DNA of 64,000 nt. Origin: Chloroflexota bacterium (GTDB lineage: Bacteria > Chloroflexota > UBA11872). The number at the start of each line of letters is the position of its first letter. Position 1 is the first letter of the stretch. The position numbers and the translations under genes are program-made. The notes under the pieces were generated by a model that did no database searches, had not been told where the DNA came from, and saw only the letters and a program-made list of their open reading frames with translations. The stretch spans positions 186,001 through 250,000 of the forward strand of contig JAJECS010000027.1 of NCBI GenBank assembly GCA_022821905.1, written 5' to 3'. Positions 17,040 to 28,468 of this stretch are shown piece after piece.

Positions 17040-19236
17040 TGGTTATTCGCACTGGTGGCGCCTCCCCGTCGTTTCGCGGATCTTCGATGACTTCAAGTGT
17101 GGGCAATCGGTCGTGCTCGCCGGCCGGCCGCACCCGGGCCCGCGTGGCGCCCCACGCCAGCGCCCCGCTTCCGGCGACTGCCTGGGCGGCCAGGGTCTGC
17201 ATGACGTTCGCTCCCCGATCGACGTTCCAGCGGCTGCCGAACTCGCGGCCTTGCCCGATCGGGACGGCCACAACGTCGGGCGGCACCACCGGCGCCTCGT
17301 ATACGCGCGCCCGCAGCGTGCCATCCGGCGTGTCGATGTGCACCACGTCGTTGCGTTTCACGCCCAGGCGTTCGGCGGTCACCGGGTTCAGCTCGGCCCA
17401 GGTGGTCCAGGTGACGGTGGTGAGCGGGTCGGGCGTGGCCTGGAGCCAGGGGTTGGCCGACTCGGTGCCGGCGCCGAATGCCACGTTCTCGAACGGAATC
17501 AGGTGCAGATCGAACTCCGTGGTGTCGCCGGCAAACGCCGGCTCGGCCAGCAGGCCGATGTGCCAGTCGGGCTGATCCGACTGAGCCTCGCGACCCTCGC
17601 CCTCGAGCCAGCGACCGCCGGTGCGCAGCAGCTCGATCCAGCCGCGGTCGAAGCCATCCTGGCCGATCAGCGCCTGGGCGCCGTCGCGGACGGCGTCGCG
17701 CATGGTCGTCCACGGCGGCGGCGCGTCGGGGAAGAGCTCCGAGGTCAGCGCCAGCATCACGTCGCCAAAGCTGCGTGCATTGGTCCAGGAGGTGACCACC
17801 GGCTGCTGATAGCCCACGACTTCCATGTCGGGCGCGGGATCGGCGACAAAATCGCCCCATTCCTCGAAGGGATGGGTGGCGGGCAGCACCAGGTCGGCGC
17901 GCGCGAGCGTCTCGTTGAGGAACGTGCCCATGCCGACCACGAACGACATCTCGCCCAGGGCGTCGGCAAATCGCGTTGACGCGGGCAGACCGTAGACCGG
18001 ATCGACGTCGTAGAAGAAGGCCGCATCGACCGTCTCGCTGCCATCGAGCAGCCCGGTAGAGAGCGCGCCCCATTGGCCGAACGGCGTTCCCGCCGCCGTA
18101 GCCGGCACCGCCGCCGGGGCGGCGGGATTCGGTCGCACGCCGCCGGCCGCCCCGGTGCCTCCGACGATGCGGTTGAGCAGCAGGGCGGCCACGGCATTGT
18201 CCAGGCCGTTGGTCTGGGCCAGCGCGGCGCCGCCGGCGATCGCCAGCGCGGGCGGATGGCCGGCGAATTCGCGGGCGATCTCTCGCACGGTGTCGGGCGC
18301 AACGCCGGTGCGCTCCGCGGTCAGCTCCGGCGAATAGGCGTTGAGGGCGTCGATTCCGCCGACGGCATTGACTGGATCGAACCAGCGGTCGTCGCCGGTC
18401 AGGTTCTCCGCGGCGATGACCTGCGCGATGCTGAGAGCCAGCGCGCCTTCGTGTCCTGGGTTGACATACACCCAGCGGTCCGCGTTGGCCCCCGTAAGCG
18501 ACATGTGGGACTCGATCTGGATCAGGTGGCCCCGCTTGGGCTCCTCACGGAACTTGCCGTAGGCGGTGCTGTAGTGCACCGGCGACAGCCACGTGCCCAG
18601 GAAGTCGGCGCCGAACGACAGGACCGCGCCCGCGTTGGCGATGTCGAAGTGCGGCAGCCGGGTGTAGCCGAAGACGAGCCGGGCGGCTTCACGGAGCGTT
18701 GCCGTGTCCTGCGCCTCGTAGACGAGGTGGCGGCCTTCGCTGTTGGCGAGGAACTGCGCCAGCACGCGCAGGCGCGTGCCGCTCATCGGCCCGGTGACCA
18801 CGAGCGGATTCCCCGCGGAGCCGAATTCCTCCGTCAGCAGATCGAGGGCCTCGGGCCAGCCGATGGCCTCGAATCGCCCCTCGCCCCGCGTGCCGCGCCG
18901 ACGCAGGGGCGTTTTGAGCCGGTCCGGGTTGTAGAGCGACTGGACGCCCGCCTGCCCGCGCACGTTGGTCTTGCCCAGGTTGACCGGGAAGCCCTTGGTG
19001 CCCTCCACCTTCTTGGCGCGGCCATCCACGGTGCGGACCACCACGCTATTGCCGCCCGTGGAGTGGGCGCAGGCGGTGGCGAACCACAACTCTTGGCCGG
19101 GCAGGGTCTGCTCGGGCGAGTGCACGAAGCTCTGCACCCGCGATTCGCGCTCGGGTGCGGCGCAGGCAACCACGGTGGCGCCGCCGGCCAGCGCGGCCGC
19201 CCCGGTAAGGAACCGCCGTCGCGCGATGCCGCTCAT
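17032..19236 (-). CDS. actB1: Alternative complex III molybdopterin-oxidoreductase-like subunit (ActB N-terminal part as separate gene)
   Basis: 734 aa. Begins with a Tat signal (ARRRFLTGAAALAGG) and AC at the end of the helix, so exported and perhaps lipid-linked. The rest is a molybdopterin oxidoreductase fold including a C-terminal aspartate-decarboxylase-like domain (AELNPVTAERLGVKRNDVV). ActB homologues are known to lack the Mo cofactor, and no N-terminal Fe-S cysteine set is visible here. Structural scaffold of ACIII. ATG at 19234-19236, 13 nt from actA. Confidence 0.9.
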   Translation of the reverse strand: MSGIARRRFLTGAAALAGGATVVACAAPERESRVQSFVHSPEQTLPGQELWFATACAHSTGGNSVVVRTVDGRAKKVEGTKGFPVNLGKTNVRGQAGVQSLYNPDRLKTPLRRRGTRGEGRFEAIGWPEALDLLTEEFGSAGNPLVVTGPMSGTRLRVLAQFLANSEGRHLVYEAQDTATLREAARLVFGYTRLPHFDIANAGAVLSFGADFLGTWLSPVHYSTAYGKFREEPKRGHLIQIESHMSLTGANADRWVYVNPGHEGALALSIAQVIAAENLTGDDRWFDPVNAVGGIDALNAYSPELTAERTGVAPDTVREIAREFAGHPPALAIAGGAALAQTNGLDNAVAALLLNRIVGGTGAAGGVRPNPAAPAAVPATAAGTPFGQWGALSTGLLDGSETVDAAFFYDVDPVYGLPASTRFADALGEMSFVVGMGTFLNETLARADLVLPATHPFEEWGDFVADPAPDMEVVGYQQPVVTSWTNARSFGDVMLALTSELFPDAPPPWTTMRDAVRDGAQALIGQDGFDRGWIELLRTGGRWLEGEGREAQSDQPDWHIGLLAEPAFAGDTTEFDLHLIPFENVAFGAGTESANPWLQATPDPLTTVTWTTWAELNPVTAERLGVKRNDVVHIDTPDGTLRARVYEAPVVPPDVVAVPIGQGREFGSRWNVDRGANVMQTLAAQAVAGSGALAWGATRARVRPAGEHDRLPTLEVIEDPRNDGEAPPVRITSG

Positions 19237-19249
19237 CGCCTGGCCCCGA

Positions 19250-19879
19250 TCATTTGTGACAGACCGCGCAATCCAGCGGGGCGCTGTTCTCGCGGTGGCA
19301 GCCCTGGCAGTCGCCCATGTTGAGCGCCCGCACCTGCTCGACTTCGGTCATGGACGCCACGTCGCCGTGACACGTGGCGCAGATTTGCGCGGTGGTGAAG
19401 CTCGGATGGGTCTCGGCCAGGGCTCGGATGTGGGGATCATGTACGAAATCCACGTGGTCGGGCAGCCGGTGCACCCGTACCCACTCGATGGGGGTTCCGG
19501 TCTCCCACGCGGCGCGAATCTTCTGCACCTCGGGGCTCTCGGTCGCGACCACCGAGTGGCAGAACATGCACTGCTCCACCGACGGGATGGTGGCCGCCGC
19601 GGAGACCGGCGCCCCCAGCGCGGTCGCCGTGTTCTCGACGACCGGAATCCCACGGTGGCAGAACTCGCAGGCGATGCCGGCCTTGCCCGCGTGCACGGCG
19701 TGGTCGAAGGCGATCGGCTGCTCCGGCGGTCCGGTGATGGTTCCGCCCATGGCGCCGAGCACGATCAGCAGGATGACCGGCGCAATGGCGCCGCCGCCCA
19801 GCACGGCCCCGAGGCCGCTGATGACGATCAACTGTTTGGGGGAGAGGCGCGGCAGGAGCGCCCGGAATGAATCCAACAC
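19250..19879 (-). CDS. actA: Alternative complex III pentahaem cytochrome c ActA
   Basis: 209 aa. One N-terminal membrane anchor (about 17-43), then five CxxCH sites: CEFCH, CMFCH, CATCH, CQGCH and CAVCH, the last three residues from the C-terminus. That count and the anchor match ActA. It carries electrons from ActB to ActE. GTG start at 19877-19879 directly follows the stop of the small upstream gene. Depends on the ccm gene products downstream for haem attachment. Confidence 0.93.
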   Translation of the reverse strand: MLDSFRALLPRLSPKQLIVISGLGAVLGGGAIAPVILLIVLGAMGGTITGPPEQPIAFDHAVHAGKAGIACEFCHRGIPVVENTATALGAPVSAAATIPSVEQCMFCHSVVATESPEVQKIRAAWETGTPIEWVRVHRLPDHVDFVHDPHIRALAETHPSFTTAQICATCHGDVASMTEVEQVRALNMGDCQGCHRENSAPLDCAVCHK

Positions 19880-20176
19880 TCAAATCGCCAGCCGCGGAAG
19901 CATTGAAGGGAGCAAGTCGAGAGCCAGAAGCGTGGCCTTGATGATGATGGCCGTGAGGGCGCCAAGACCGGCGGCCATGATGGCGTAAAGCGGCGCGCGC
20001 ATCTTGCGCCCGGCCTGCGGCTCGATGTCGCCGGTGAGCACCAGCGACGGAATCAGGGCATGGGCCAGCGCGTAGACCAGCCCCGTTCCAATGAGCACGG
20101 CGGCCAGAATCCAGAGATGCGCGTTCAACTCGGCCAGTTGGGCCCAGTCGCTCGCGGTGAGCTCCCTTAGCTCCAC
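19880..20176 (-). CDS. Small two-helix membrane protein heading the ACIII cluster
   Basis: 98 aa, GTG start with GAGGCGG upstream. Two membrane helices (about 21-44 and 62-88, the second ending in a LLALDLLPSML amphipathic stretch). No cysteine or haem motif. It is the first gene of the act cluster, with its stop touching the actA start. Could be a small accessory subunit of ACIII in the way ActG is in other bacteria, but I see no sequence match to ActG, so the function is open. Confidence 0.65.
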   Translation of the reverse strand: MELRELTASDWAQLAELNAHLWILAAVLIGTGLVYALAHALIPSLVLTGDIEPQAGRKMRAPLYAIMAAGLGALTAIIIKATLLALDLLPSMLPRLAI

Positions 20177-20340
20177 GCCACCGCCTCATGCGAGCGCGCG
20201 CAACGGGCGCGACTATCGACGGGTGTGCGTAGCGGCACGCGAGCGTCGCTCAGGAAGCTGCGTGCGGGAGATGCGGGGTAGGTCCACATCAGTGCCCTGA
20301 ACCTAGCGTTCTGCACCGTTTGCAAAATGTTTCACAAATG

Positions 20341-20369
20341 CAGGCGGGCTGCAAGCAGCCGACCGCCTG
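20341..20369. repeat. Hairpin in the divergent intergenic region before the aldehyde dehydrogenase
   Basis: CAGGCGG/CCGCCTG outer arms and GCTGC/GCAGC inner arms around an AA loop, 84 nt before the aldehyde dehydrogenase ATG. The 276-bp space 20177-20452 separates two divergent units and must hold both promoters; an AT-richer stretch at about 20316-20340 is the best place for one. No clear -35/-10 pair was assigned. Confidence 0.45.
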
Positions 20370-20452
20370 CCGGTGAGGCTTGAGGGGCGGCGCGCGGCCC
20401 TCACATGTGCCACCATTCGCTATCGGATCCGATTGCCATGGGATGACGCCTG

Positions 20453-21839
20453 ATGAAGATGTATGTGGCGGGTCAGTGGACGAATGGCCGCGACTCGATT
20501 GACGTTCTCAACCCGTACGACGGGTCGGTGGTCGACACCGTGCCCCGTGGCTCGGCGGACGACGTGGACCGAGCGCTGGCGAGCGCCGAGCGCGGCGCCA
20601 AAGTCATGGCGGAGCTGACCGGGTTCGAGCGCTACGAGATTCTGCACCGGGCCGGCGATCTGATCCTGCGCGACCAGGAGTCGCTCGCGCGCATGCTGAC
20701 CCAGGAAGAGGGCAAGATCATCTCCGAGGCCCGCTTCGAGGTCTCGCGCGCCGCCGAGATCCTCTATCTCTCAGCCGAGGAGGCCAAGCGCCTCGGCGCC
20801 GAGGTGATTCCCCTCGACGGCGGACCGGGCGTCCGCGACAAGTTCGGCTTCACCGTGCGCGTACCCTGCGGGGTCGTGGCGGCGGTGTGTCCGTTCAACT
20901 TCCCGCTGCACCTGGTCTGCCACAAGGTCGGCCCCGCGCTCGCGGCTGGCAATGCCGTGGTCGTCAAGCCGGCCACCGACACCCCGCTCATGGGCGTGCG
21001 CGTGATCGAGCTGCTGCTCGAGGCGGGCGCGCCGGAAGAGGCCGTGCACATCATCACGGGTCCGGGCTCGGAGATCGGCGACGCGCTGGTGTCCGACCCG
21101 CGCGTGCGCAAAGTCACGTTCACCGGCAGCCGCGACATCGGCGAGCGCATCTGCAAGGCCGCCGGCATCAAGAAGGTCACCATGGAGCTGGGGTCCAACG
21201 CGGCGGCGATCGTGATGCCGGACGCCGACCTCGACAAGGTGGCGGAGGTGCTGCCGCAGACGGCGTTCGCGAACGCCGGCCAGGTCTGCATTTCGACACA
21301 GCGTCTGCTGGCGACCGGCTCGGTCTACGGCGATCTCATCGACGCGCTCAAGCCCAAGGTCGAAGCCATCGCCACGGGCGATCCGCTCAACGAAGCCACG
21401 GGCATGGGCCCGATGATTCGCGAGAGCGACGCGGCGCGCGTCGGTGAATGGATCGACGAGGCCCAGGCGGGCGGCGCCGAGGTGCTCGTGGGCGGCGGCC
21501 GCAACGGCCAGATGTTCGAGCCGACGCTGGTGACCAACGTCTCGCCGGACATGCGGCTCTCCTGCGACGAGCTGTTCGGCCCCGCCGTCGGCGTCACCCG
21601 CGTGGCGGACATCGAGGAGGCCATTGCCATCTCCAACGACTCGAATTACGGTCTCAGCGCCTCGATCTTCACCGAGAGCCTCGATTCGGCCATGCGCTTC
21701 ATCCGCGACGTGGACTCGGGCAACATCCACATCAACTGGGGCACCCAGTGGCGCACCGACCTGATGCCCTACGGCGGCGTGAAGGACAGCGGCCTCGGCA
21801 AAGAGGGACCGAAGTACGCCGTCGAGGAGATGACCGAGC

Positions 21840-21865
<26 letters not shown>
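20453..21865 (+). CDS. NAD(P)-dependent aldehyde dehydrogenase
   Basis: 470 aa, full length. PFNFPLHLVCHKVGPALAAG (cofactor site), VTFTGSRDIGERI, MELGSNAAAIV with the general-base Glu, and GQVCIST with the catalytic Cys. It oxidises an aldehyde to the acid (or acyl-CoA in some subgroups). The family resembles lactaldehyde/succinate-semialdehyde/phosphonoacetaldehyde dehydrogenases; the substrate cannot be assigned. Its 3' end overlaps the end of a convergent MFS gene by 26 nt. Confidence 0.9.
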
Positions 21866-23262
<1,397 letters not shown>

Positions 23263-23410
23263 CAGTTGTCACCTTCGCACGGGAGGGACGCTGATGATGC
23301 GTATACGCGCCTGACTTTGGCCCCGCGCCTGCGGGGCGACTCCGGACTCCCGACTACTACACGTGCGCGGGCGCCGTGCGTTGCGCGTCCGCGAACCCTT
23401 GGAGGACCCC

Positions 23411-24352
23411 TTGAGTTTCCTGCGTATCCGCTCGTTTCTCAGTTTGAGCCTGCCGCTCATTGCGGTTGTGCTCATGGCCCTGATGCTGGCCGCCTGCGGC
23501 CCCGACGACGCGTCGTCGTCGCGCGTGCTTGTCGATAGCTCGGGCGCCGAAGTTGAGCTCACCGGCGAGATCGAGCGCATTGTGTCGCTGGCGCCCAGCG
23601 GCACCGAGATCCTGTTTGCCATCGGCGCCGGCGATCGGGTGGTCGGCGTCGACGATTTCAGCAACTACCCGCCCGAGACTTCCGACATCGAGCGCATTGG
23701 GTCAATGACTCCCAACATCGAGCGGATCGTGGCGCTGGAGCCCGACCTGGTCGTGGCCGCCTCGATCACGTCGCCCGACGACATCGAGAAGCTCCAGGCG
23801 GCGGGCATTACGGTTTGGGTGGCGGACAGCCCCGACGTGCGTGGTGTGGCCGCTTCGATTCGAGGGCTGGGAGCCGCCATCGGCTTGGAGCAGGCTACCG
23901 ACGAGGTGGCCGCCGAGCTCGAGGAACAGATCGAGCGCGTAGTCGAGACCGTGTCGGGCGCCGCGTCCCTTCCCCGCGTGTTCCATGAGCTCGACGCGAC
24001 CGACCCCACCAAGCCGTTCACGGTTGGCCCGGGCAACTTCGTGCATGACCTGTTGACGCTGGCCGGCGGTGAGAACGTCTTCGCCGACGCGCCCTCGCCG
24101 TTCCCGCAGGTTGGCTTCGAGGAGATTCTGGCGCGCAATCCCGAGGCCATCGTGCTGGCCGACGCGCCGTATGGCACCACCGCTGCGTCCGTCAAGGAAC
24201 GCGTCGGCTGGGAGGCCCTCGACGCGGTCGCCGGCGGACGGATTCTGGAAGTCACCGAGGAGTTGAGCGATCAAATGTCGCGGCCCGGTCCCCGCATCGG
24301 CCTGGCGCTCGAGGCGCTGGCGCGGTTCTTGCATCCGGATCTCTTCGCATGA
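23411..24352 (+). CDS. btuF: Cobalamin ABC transporter substrate-binding lipoprotein (BtuF-like)
   Basis: 313 aa from TTG at 23411, with GGAGG 5 nt upstream (23401). Signal helix and lipobox LMALMLAAC, then a class III binding-protein fold: IERIVSLAPSGTEILFAIGAG, PNIERIVALEPDLVVA and a long connecting helix. Family members bind B12 or iron-siderophores; the riboswitch directly upstream argues for a corrinoid. First gene of a three-gene importer, overlapping the permease gene by 4 nt. Confidence 0.88.
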   Translation: MSFLRIRSFLSLSLPLIAVVLMALMLAACGPDDASSSRVLVDSSGAEVELTGEIERIVSLAPSGTEILFAIGAGDRVVGVDDFSNYPPETSDIERIGSMTPNIERIVALEPDLVVAASITSPDDIEKLQAAGITVWVADSPDVRGVAASIRGLGAAIGLEQATDEVAAELEEQIERVVETVSGAASLPRVFHELDATDPTKPFTVGPGNFVHDLLTLAGGENVFADAPSPFPQVGFEEILARNPEAIVLADAPYGTTAASVKERVGWEALDAVAGGRILEVTEELSDQMSRPGPRIGLALEALARFLHPDLFA

Positions 24353-25461
24353 CGAAGTCCGGGGACGCGGTAGGAGCGGTGGCGGCGCTGCCGGGATCGG
24401 CCGCCGCCCTGCGCTGGCGTGGTCCCCGGGCCGTCGTAGTCCTGGGCGCCGCCGCCGCGACCGCGGTCGCGGCGGCGGCCATCGGCGTGTGGATCGGCAG
24501 CGTGGGGATTCACCCGGCCACGCTGCTCGGGCTGACCTGGAATGCCCTGCCGTTCGCCGACGTCGAGCCCTGGTGGAGCGCCACCGACGCCCAGATTCTC
24601 CTGGGCATCCGCCTACCGCGGGTGCTGGCCGCCGGGGGCGTTGGCGCGTCGCTGGCGATCGCGGGGGTGATGTTCCAGGGCCTCCTGCGCAATCCGCTCG
24701 CCGATCCGTTCGTGATCGGCTCGTCGGGCGGCGCCGCGCTCGGGGCGGCCATCGGCACCCTGCTCCTCGGTCTCCAGTTCACCCTCCTCGGATTCGGGAT
24801 CGTGCCGCTGCTCGGATTCGTCGGATCGTTCGGCGCCGTCTGGATCGTCTTCACGCTGTCGCGCCACCGCGGTCGGGCGAGCATCAGCGGCCTCATCCTG
24901 GCCGGATTCGCGATTGGCTCCGTCGCTGGCGCGTTCAACGCCCTGCTGGTGATGCTGAGCGACCAGCTGCAGCTCCGCATTGTCCAGACCCTCACCTGGA
25001 TCCTCGGCGGGGTTTCGGTCAACGGCTGGACGCCGCTGGCCGTCGTGCTGCCGCTGATGCTCGGCGCCGCGGTGGCCGGGCTGCTGCTCACGGCGCGCCT
25101 CAACGCCATGGTCCTGGGCGAGCATGGCGCGGCGCGGGTCGGCGTGGATATCGAGCGCACCAAGCTGCTCGTCATCGCCGTGGCGTCGCTGCTCACGGCG
25201 CTCGCGGTCTCGCTGAGCGGCCTGGTCGCGTTCGTTGGCTTGCTGGTCCCGCACGCGGTGCGGCTGGTCATCGGTCCCAACAACCGCCTGCTGCTCCCGG
25301 CGGCGGCGCTGGTGGGCGCCGCGTACCTGATCCTCATGGACCTGCTCGCGCGCACGGTGCTTGCGCCCGTGGAGCTGCCGGTTGGGATCTTCACGGCCAT
25401 CGTCGGCTCGCCGTTCTTCATCGTCCTGCTGCGCCGGACGCGGGGCGCCTATGAGTTCTGA
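24349..25461 (+). CDS. btuC: Cobalamin ABC transporter permease (BtuC/FecCD family)
   Basis: 370 aa, about ten membrane helices. ILLGIRLPRVLAA near the start, QGLLRNPLADPFVIGSSGGA (coupling to substrate channel) and GLVAFVGLLVPHAVRLVIG are hallmark FecCD segments. It forms the translocation channel as a homodimer. ATGA overlap with btuF; its end overlaps btuD by 11 nt. Confidence 0.92.
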   Translation: MTKSGDAVGAVAALPGSAAALRWRGPRAVVVLGAAAATAVAAAAIGVWIGSVGIHPATLLGLTWNALPFADVEPWWSATDAQILLGIRLPRVLAAGGVGASLAIAGVMFQGLLRNPLADPFVIGSSGGAALGAAIGTLLLGLQFTLLGFGIVPLLGFVGSFGAVWIVFTLSRHRGRASISGLILAGFAIGSVAGAFNALLVMLSDQLQLRIVQTLTWILGGVSVNGWTPLAVVLPLMLGAAVAGLLLTARLNAMVLGEHGAARVGVDIERTKLLVIAVASLLTALAVSLSGLVAFVGLLVPHAVRLVIGPNNRLLLPAAALVGAAYLILMDLLARTVLAPVELPVGIFTAIVGSPFFIVLLRRTRGAYEF

Positions 25462-26266
25462 GTCCTCCGGCATGGCGGTCGAAATCGAGGCACTGACCTT
25501 CGCCTACAACGGCGGTGAAGTGCTGCACGATGTGAGCGCTCGACTCGCGCCGGGCGAAATGGCGGCTCTGATCGGACCCAACGGCGCCGGCAAGACCACG
25601 CTGATGGCGTGCGTGAACGGGTTGCTGCGCGACTACGACGGCGCGATCAGGATTGGCGGGAGAGACGTGCGCTCCATGCGTCCGCGGGAGATCGCGCGCA
25701 GCATCGGCGCCGTCCCCCAGGAGTTTCAGATCCCGTTCGCCTATCGCGTGCGGGAGATCGTGGCGCTCGGACGCGCGCCGTACCTGGGCCGCTTCGGTGC
25801 ACTGAGCGAGGCGGATGAGCGAGCCGTGGATCGTGCCCTCGAGGCCACACACGTCGAAACGCTCCAGGGACGCGAGTACAACTCGCTGAGCGGCGGCGAG
25901 CGCCAGCGTGTCGTGATCGCGCTGGCGCTGGCGCAGGAGCCCCGCATCCTGCTCATGGACGAGCCGACGGCCCACCTCGACCTGGCGCACCGCATCGAGC
26001 TGCTCCAGCTTGTCGCCGGCATCAGCCGCGAGCACGGGGTGACCGTGCTGGCGGCCCTGCACGACATCGACCTGGCGGCCGGGTGCTTTCCCCGGCTGCT
26101 GGTGCTGAGCGCCGGACGGATCGTGGCGGACGGCCCGCCGCGCGACGTCGTCAACTCCGCCTTGCTGCAACGGGTGTTCGATGTGGATGCTCGGGTGATG
26201 GAGGATCCAGTGACGGGCGCCCGGCGCGTGCTGCCGAATCTGCACGCCGGGACCCACATGCGCTAG
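25451..26266 (+). CDS. btuD: Cobalamin ABC transporter ATPase (BtuD/FepC family)
   Basis: 271 aa. Walker A GPNGAGKTT, Q-loop VPQEFQIPF, signature LSGGERQRV, Walker B ILLMDEPTAHLD, H-loop LHDIDLA. ATG at 25451 lies inside the end of btuC; a second ATG at 25472 is possible. Powers corrinoid import. The stop TAG is followed immediately by the ATG of the MMPL gene, so the riboswitch-controlled transcript probably runs on. Confidence 0.92.
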   Translation: MSSESSGMAVEIEALTFAYNGGEVLHDVSARLAPGEMAALIGPNGAGKTTLMACVNGLLRDYDGAIRIGGRDVRSMRPREIARSIGAVPQEFQIPFAYRVREIVALGRAPYLGRFGALSEADERAVDRALEATHVETLQGREYNSLSGGERQRVVIALALAQEPRILLMDEPTAHLDLAHRIELLQLVAGISREHGVTVLAALHDIDLAAGCFPRLLVLSAGRIVADGPPRDVVNSALLQRVFDVDARVMEDPVTGARRVLPNLHAGTHMR

Positions 26267-28468
26267 ATGCTGGACACCCTCGCGTCGTGGGTGATCGACC
26301 GGCGCCGGGTGGTCATCGGGCTATGGATCGTCGTCGCGGCGTTCGCGCTGGTCGCCGCCACGCAGGTCGGATCGGTCCTCCGCGCGGGGGGATTCTCGGC
26401 GCCGGGACTTGAAGCCGAACTGGCGCTCGAGCGGCTGTCCAACGACCTCGACAACCCCGGCACCCCGATCGAAGTTCTCTTTCGCAGCGACGAACTGGAC
26501 GCCACCGACCCTCGCTTCATCACGGCGGCCGCCGCTGCCCTGGAGCCGCTGGCCGCGCTGCCCGAAGTGGTCGCCGTTATTCCCCACTGGCAAAACTTCA
26601 CCCAGATCGCGCCGAGCGGACGCGCGGGCTACGCCACCGTGTTCATCAGCTCCGATCTCGAGGACGCCCACCATCTCGTGCCCACCATTCGCGAGCTCGT
26701 GGCGACTCCCGAGCTGGAGACGCACGTGGCCGGCTCGGCCGTGTTCTACAGCGACATCCAAACCCTGAGCGAAGGCGACCTGCGCCGTGCGGAGCTGATC
26801 GGCGGCCCGTTCGCCCTGGTGGTCCTGATCCTCGTCTTCGGCTCGATCGTGGCGGCGGCGATTCCGCTGGTCGCCGGCGGCGCCACCGTCGTGCTCGGGC
26901 TGGCCGCCGTGTGGGTGGTTGGACAGGTGACGGACTTCTCGGTGTTTGCCCTCAACGTCGTCACCCTCGTCGGTCTTGGGCTCGGCGCGGACTATTCGCT
27001 GTTTCTCGTGAGCCGATTTCGCGAGGAGCTGCGGCAGGGCCGGGAGGTCAACGACGCCGTGCGAGTGACGATGCGGACGGCGGGTCGGGCGGTGGTCTAT
27101 TCCGGCCTCGCGGTGCTGGTGGGGCTGGCGTCGCTCAGCGTGTTCGAGTTCATGATGCTGCGGTCCATCGGCATCGGCGGCGCCATCGCGGTATTCATCG
27201 CCGTTGCGGCGGCTCTGACGCTGGTCCCCGCGATCCTGGCCGAGCTGGGCCCCAACGTGAACCGCTGGGCGGTACCGAGCCCCCGATTCAGGGTGCGCGA
27301 CGGATGGACGCGCCTGGCGCACGCCGTCATGCGGCGGCCGCTGCCGGTGTTCCTGGCCGTGAGCGTGCTGTTGATTCTCCTCGGCGTGCCGTTCCTGCAC
27401 GTGCGGATCCGCGGCGCCGACGCCTCGGTGCTCGGGTCCAACAGCCCCGCGCGCGCGGCCTATGACGCCATGAGCGAGGAGTTCGGTCACGGCCAGCCCG
27501 CCCCGCTCGCCATCGTGACCCGGCTGAACGCTCCGGCGCTCGCGCCCGAGTCGATTGCCCGCATGCACGCCCTGGGGCAGGCCCTTCTGGCCGATCCGCG
27601 CGTGGCGCGGGTCTACAGCCACGTGACCATCGATCCGCGCATCACGCTGGAGCAGTACCAGTTGCTCTACCGCGATCCCACGGCGATTGCGGACGCTTTC
27701 GGCGCCGCTACCGTCGAGGGCCTGACCAACGATCGGACCGTCCTGATGGTGGTCGAGCCGCGATCGTCCGCAACGTCTGATGAGGCCCGAGAGCTGGTGC
27801 ATGCCATCCGCGACTACCGCGACGCCAACGGGCTGGACGCGCTGGTCGGCGGAGGGGCCGCCAGCCTGGGCGACTTTGTCGATCGACTCTACGGGGACTT
27901 TCCGCGAGCGGTCGGCTTGATCTTGCTCGTGACCTACGTGGCGCTCGTCGCGCAGTTCCGCTCCGTGGTGCTGCCGCTCAAGGCGGTGGTGATGAACGTC
28001 CTCAGCCTGCTCGCGAGCTTCGGCGCCCTGGTGCTCGTGTTCCAGGACGGCTGGCTCGAGAACGTGCTGCGTTTCGAGCCGCTGGGGTTCATCGAGTCCA
28101 CGGCGCCGATCATCCTGTTCGCGGTCCTCTTCGGGCTGAGCATGGACTACGAGGTCTTCCTGCTCTCGCGGATCAAGGAGGGCCGCGACGCGGGATTGAG
28201 CAACGCCGATAGCGTCGCGCAGGGCCTGGCGCGCAGCGGTCGGGTGATCACCAACGCCGCGCTGGTGGTGATCGTGGTGAGCCTGGCGTTCACCAGCGCC
28301 GACGTGGTGCTCGTGAAGGCCATCGGTCTCGGCGCCGCGGTCGCCGTGTTCGTCGACGCCACCATCGTGCGCTCGCTGTTGGTGCCTTCCACCATGCGGC
28401 TGCTGGGGCGTTGGAACTGGTGGGCGCCGGCCTGGCTGTTCGAGCCTCCACGGCTCTTCCCGCGATGA
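26267..28468 (+). CDS. MMPL/RND family transporter
   Basis: 733 aa, two repeats of one helix, a roughly 150-residue external loop and five to six helices. GLGLGADYSLFLVSRFREEL and FGLSMDYEVFLLSRIKEG are the paired GxxxDYxxFLxSR motifs of MMPL proteins, with the Asp-Tyr pairs that relay protons. MMPL proteins export lipids, hopanoids or drugs. It starts on the base after the btuD stop, which suggests co-transcription and perhaps B12-dependent control. Substrate not assignable. Confidence 0.9.
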   Translation: MLDTLASWVIDRRRVVIGLWIVVAAFALVAATQVGSVLRAGGFSAPGLEAELALERLSNDLDNPGTPIEVLFRSDELDATDPRFITAAAAALEPLAALPEVVAVIPHWQNFTQIAPSGRAGYATVFISSDLEDAHHLVPTIRELVATPELETHVAGSAVFYSDIQTLSEGDLRRAELIGGPFALVVLILVFGSIVAAAIPLVAGGATVVLGLAAVWVVGQVTDFSVFALNVVTLVGLGLGADYSLFLVSRFREELRQGREVNDAVRVTMRTAGRAVVYSGLAVLVGLASLSVFEFMMLRSIGIGGAIAVFIAVAAALTLVPAILAELGPNVNRWAVPSPRFRVRDGWTRLAHAVMRRPLPVFLAVSVLLILLGVPFLHVRIRGADASVLGSNSPARAAYDAMSEEFGHGQPAPLAIVTRLNAPALAPESIARMHALGQALLADPRVARVYSHVTIDPRITLEQYQLLYRDPTAIADAFGAATVEGLTNDRTVLMVVEPRSSATSDEARELVHAIRDYRDANGLDALVGGGAASLGDFVDRLYGDFPRAVGLILLVTYVALVAQFRSVVLPLKAVVMNVLSLLASFGALVLVFQDGWLENVLRFEPLGFIESTAPIILFAVLFGLSMDYEVFLLSRIKEGRDAGLSNADSVAQGLARSGRVITNAALVVIVVSLAFTSADVVLVKAIGLGAAVAVFVDATIVRSLLVPSTMRLLGRWNWWAPAWLFEPPRLFPR

